Source: Malurus cyaneus samueli
Lineage: Eukaryota > Chordata > Aves > Passeriformes > Maluridae
Reading direction: 5' to 3'
Assembly: GCA_009741485.1 (NCBI GenBank)
Contig: CM019218.1
Location: 42,826,681-42,890,680 of the forward strand
DNA: 64,000 nucleotides
Below are positions 61,546-64,000 of the stretch, piece after piece. Position 1 is the stretch's first letter; the number at the start of each line of letters is the position of its first letter. Made by a program: the position numbers and the translations under genes. Below the pieces are notes generated by a model that did no database searches, was not told the origin of the DNA, and saw nothing but the letters and a program-made list of their open reading frames with translations.

Positions 61546-64000
61546 TCAGAAATCGAATCCCCTAGGGTAAAATGATAGGATAATTAATTGCATGATACTA
61601 GCCTGATTCCAGAAGGGACCCAGGATCAATCAAAAGTATGTGGAGTTTTGTAACAGTACTTTAAATAAAAGCTTGACTCTTGAATACATTTGAATGAACT
61701 GTGTATTGAAGTTCTTTCCATAAAAACCAGTAAGTGGTGGCTCTCCATTAGGAAGTTTGGGAGGGCAATGAATTGGTTATAGGCATGCTTTTTGCCACTT
61801 GTTTCTAATTCTTTAATAATATAGAAACAATTAATAATTTCAGCAATTCTATACCAGTTTTACATCCATCTAAATATTGGCTCCTTTTGTATTGATAATT
61901 TTGGATTAATCCGTTGACAGCATGCATGTCAAAATGAAATTCATACCCATTACTCCCCTGTCATTGCTTTGACACCCTTTCATACACTGTTCAGCCTTCT
62001 GCTGCTTGTTTCTGTTGCTTGTTAAGTTTTGTCAAGGTGTGCTATAGAGGGCTTAAGTGTCCCAGTCAAGGAAGTACAGTGATGTGCATATGATAAACCT
62101 CTTAATTTGTAATCTGACTAGTTTTTAAAAAAGCTATTTTAGAATGGCTGCCAAGAGAGTGCAGACAACCCACCTCTATGCTTGAAACAAAAGAACTGAT
62201 GTGTTTATTGTGCAATTGTATGGTCATGGGTAAGGCTTTGTGTATTCTGGTGAAATTCTGGCGGGTGAGAGTAGCAGAACAAAATCCTATGGCTACTTCT
62301 GCAGAACACTACTGATAGAACATTGATTCTTGGTTTGGAAGCCTGTGATCAACAAGTCAGGAATGCAAAAGCAGGTATGGAAAAGAACTCAGTCACCAAG
62401 TGTAATTGTAGTTTCTGAGGTATTTGTACAGTGGTCATCTGTGATTGCTGTGGCAAGACTGCAATTAGATTTCTTTTTGGTATGTTAACCAATAGAAACA
62501 GACCCCAGATTTTTTAAAAATTATTTATTCTTCCTCAAACAGCAAACCTAGCCTAGTCTACTGAATTTTATCTAACAGTTATACAGATTATACATTTAAG
62601 CCATTTTCTTCTGCAGTGTGATTCAGAATGAAGATAATCTTCCATGTAGATTCTCTTTTTAGCAACAAGTATATTGCAAAATAAATTTGCACTGTAACTA
62701 AATGAACATTAAAGGTTAGCTATGCTGATGGAATCATTGGAAATACTCTCATAAAATTTTAAGAGTAGGGAAACAATGCATTGACATAACTATGACTCAA
62801 AACATTTTTTATCTCTCCTTATGCATCTGCTGCTATAACAAACACACTTGCCATGCAACTGATTTTTCTTTTTAAAGCTTTGGATTTTTGCAACGACTTT
62901 TGTAGCAGTGGTGTTGGAGCTCCTAGGTCAGATATACAGTGAAAGATTGTGGGAAATTGTATTGCTACTCATGGACTTCAGGAACTTTAAAAAAAAATCC
63001 CTATTAATACTCAGCTGTGGAACCTAAACATGAAAATCCTTCTTGTCACTAGTTCTAGTGCCACTTGCACAGTGATAACATGCAGAATTACAAATGGTAT
63101 CTTTGGAAATAAAGGCACCTGAACACCTGATATTGGAAAGACTAAGGTGACTTCTGATTAAGGGGACTAGAAGCAAGGAATTGAATGAAGTTCCATATAA
63201 AAGTCAACTCAGATATGGATAACAAATGTAAGCTTAGGGCAGAGATGCTATTAAAAAAGGAGAATTAACTTTGTTGAAAAATTATAGCTTACTTCATGTT
63301 GTCAAACAATTTATAGTAAATAAATTAATGCATACATATGGATGTTTTCTGTACATTACCATTGACGTTCTTCTGGATTAATTTGTGTAGTCCAAAATGC
63401 TTTAAGGTAGCTGAAGAAGAAATAAAACAGTCCATGATGTCTACCTCAAAGACTGATTATTTCTGAAAGACATATAAAGCAGCTGGTAGACAGGATCATT
63501 ACCCTTCTGGCAATAAGGAAACAGAGACAGTATAGTTTAGGACGCTTTCTTATGCTAGCAAAAGTTCAGATGCCTAGGACTTTTGAAGATAAGGATCTGT
63601 ATTTACTTCTCTTCAGATCATCACAGCCATGTTAGCTCAAGTGCAAATTCTGTAAGAGTGGTCTCAGTGCTGAAAGGCATGTTGATGTCCCTTGTTTTCC
63701 AGTTTGGGATGTCACAGCAAGCCACATAAGACAGAAAAAGGGACAATGGGAATTTGTTGGTCATTCTGAAAAGCATACTGGAGAATGAAAATAGCTCTCT
63801 TGAACTTCGTAGCTCAAGAAGGAATCATGCTCCCTGCACAGGCAGAAAAAAGCTAAGTAAATTACTCATTAAAATTTGGAGGTGCTTGGCTAAAAATAGG
63901 TCTTCTCCAGCACAGAATATATTAAAATTATAAAATACCAGCATATTGAACTGAGGAATGGTGCAACTTTTGTTGAAGGATGATTACCTTTCCCAGTCCC
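61546..64000. other. Non-coding stretch to window end
   Basis: AT-rich unique sequence with short homopolymer runs. I see no gene, RNA gene or further repeat that I can support. Confidence 0.55.

Noticed and set aside
61500..61570. 'aatcgaatcccc' resembling a tRNA T-loop region
   Set aside because: No acceptor stem, D-arm or anticodon arm can be drawn around it; the segment is better explained as MIR-like.
1..64000. CRISPR arrays, operons, prophage or other prokaryotic systems
   Set aside because: The sequence is vertebrate in character (CR1, LTR and MIR relics, splice-like signals) and no regularly spaced repeat-spacer array or gene cluster is present.

Overview
The window looks like a stretch of a bird chromosome that is intergenic or deep intronic, AT-rich and eukaryotic. 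The bird call rests on several 3'-truncated CR1 LINE copies, which carry the typical avian CR1 3'-end words around 'ggtcccttccaac' or its complement. It also rests on LTR relics whose wording I recognise from dispersed avian endogenous-retrovirus repeats (a 'tgtgctggttttg...' start and an 'atctcaaccca...' 3' part). There are no operons, no long intact coding genes, no recognisable tRNA or rRNA genes and no CRISPR array. Nearly all short open frames look like chance.

Layout. 1-7939 is plain AT-rich DNA. At 7940-8114 on the minus strand there is a compact promoter plus candidate first coding exon: an ATTGCAAT C/EBP-type site, a TATATATAAAG box, a short leader, an ATG opening a signal peptide, and a consensus GTAAGT donor. 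8115-18055 is featureless apart from simple sequence. A near-complete solo LTR lies at 18056-18652. A CpG-rich block at about 19843-20336 ends in two consensus GTGAGT donors on the plus strand and could be a promoter with first exon, or an LTR-like element. 22375-22645 holds an LTR tail and a broken CR1 reverse-transcriptase piece, both on the minus strand.

The dominant structural feature is a direct duplication. 24147-32339 and 34323-42521 match at a constant offset of 10,176 bp, differing at only a few single bases until about 31.7 kb. The first copy then picks up homopolymer-length errors and turns into T-rich, A-poor nonsense, and ends at a 25-N gap (34298-34322). The second copy begins directly after the Ns. 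The nonsense tail still contains a homopolymer-stretched version of the sequence that follows the second copy (32341-32420 against 42522-42561). This is best read as two overlapping contig ends that were never merged. It is an assembly artefact, not a biological tandem duplication, and the real locus should be about 10.2 kb shorter.

Inside the duplicated segment there is a GC/CpG-rich block (41897-42330, copy 1 at 31721-32155) preceded by three 17-bp repeats each carrying TGTATAAATT. It is a second candidate promoter or untranslated first exon.

The right third (42.6-64 kb) is again AT-rich non-coding DNA with scattered relics: CR1 at 43809-43905 (minus), 52145-52456 (plus) and 58905-59310 (minus, apparently two adjacent 3' ends); LTR fragments at 55763-56150 and 57849-58090; a MIR-like core at 61493-61545; and a long (CTTTTTT)n microsatellite at 51736-51924 with one N in it. 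I found no convincing new biological system. The items most worth checking are the false duplication and the minus-strand secreted-protein first exon near 8 kb.
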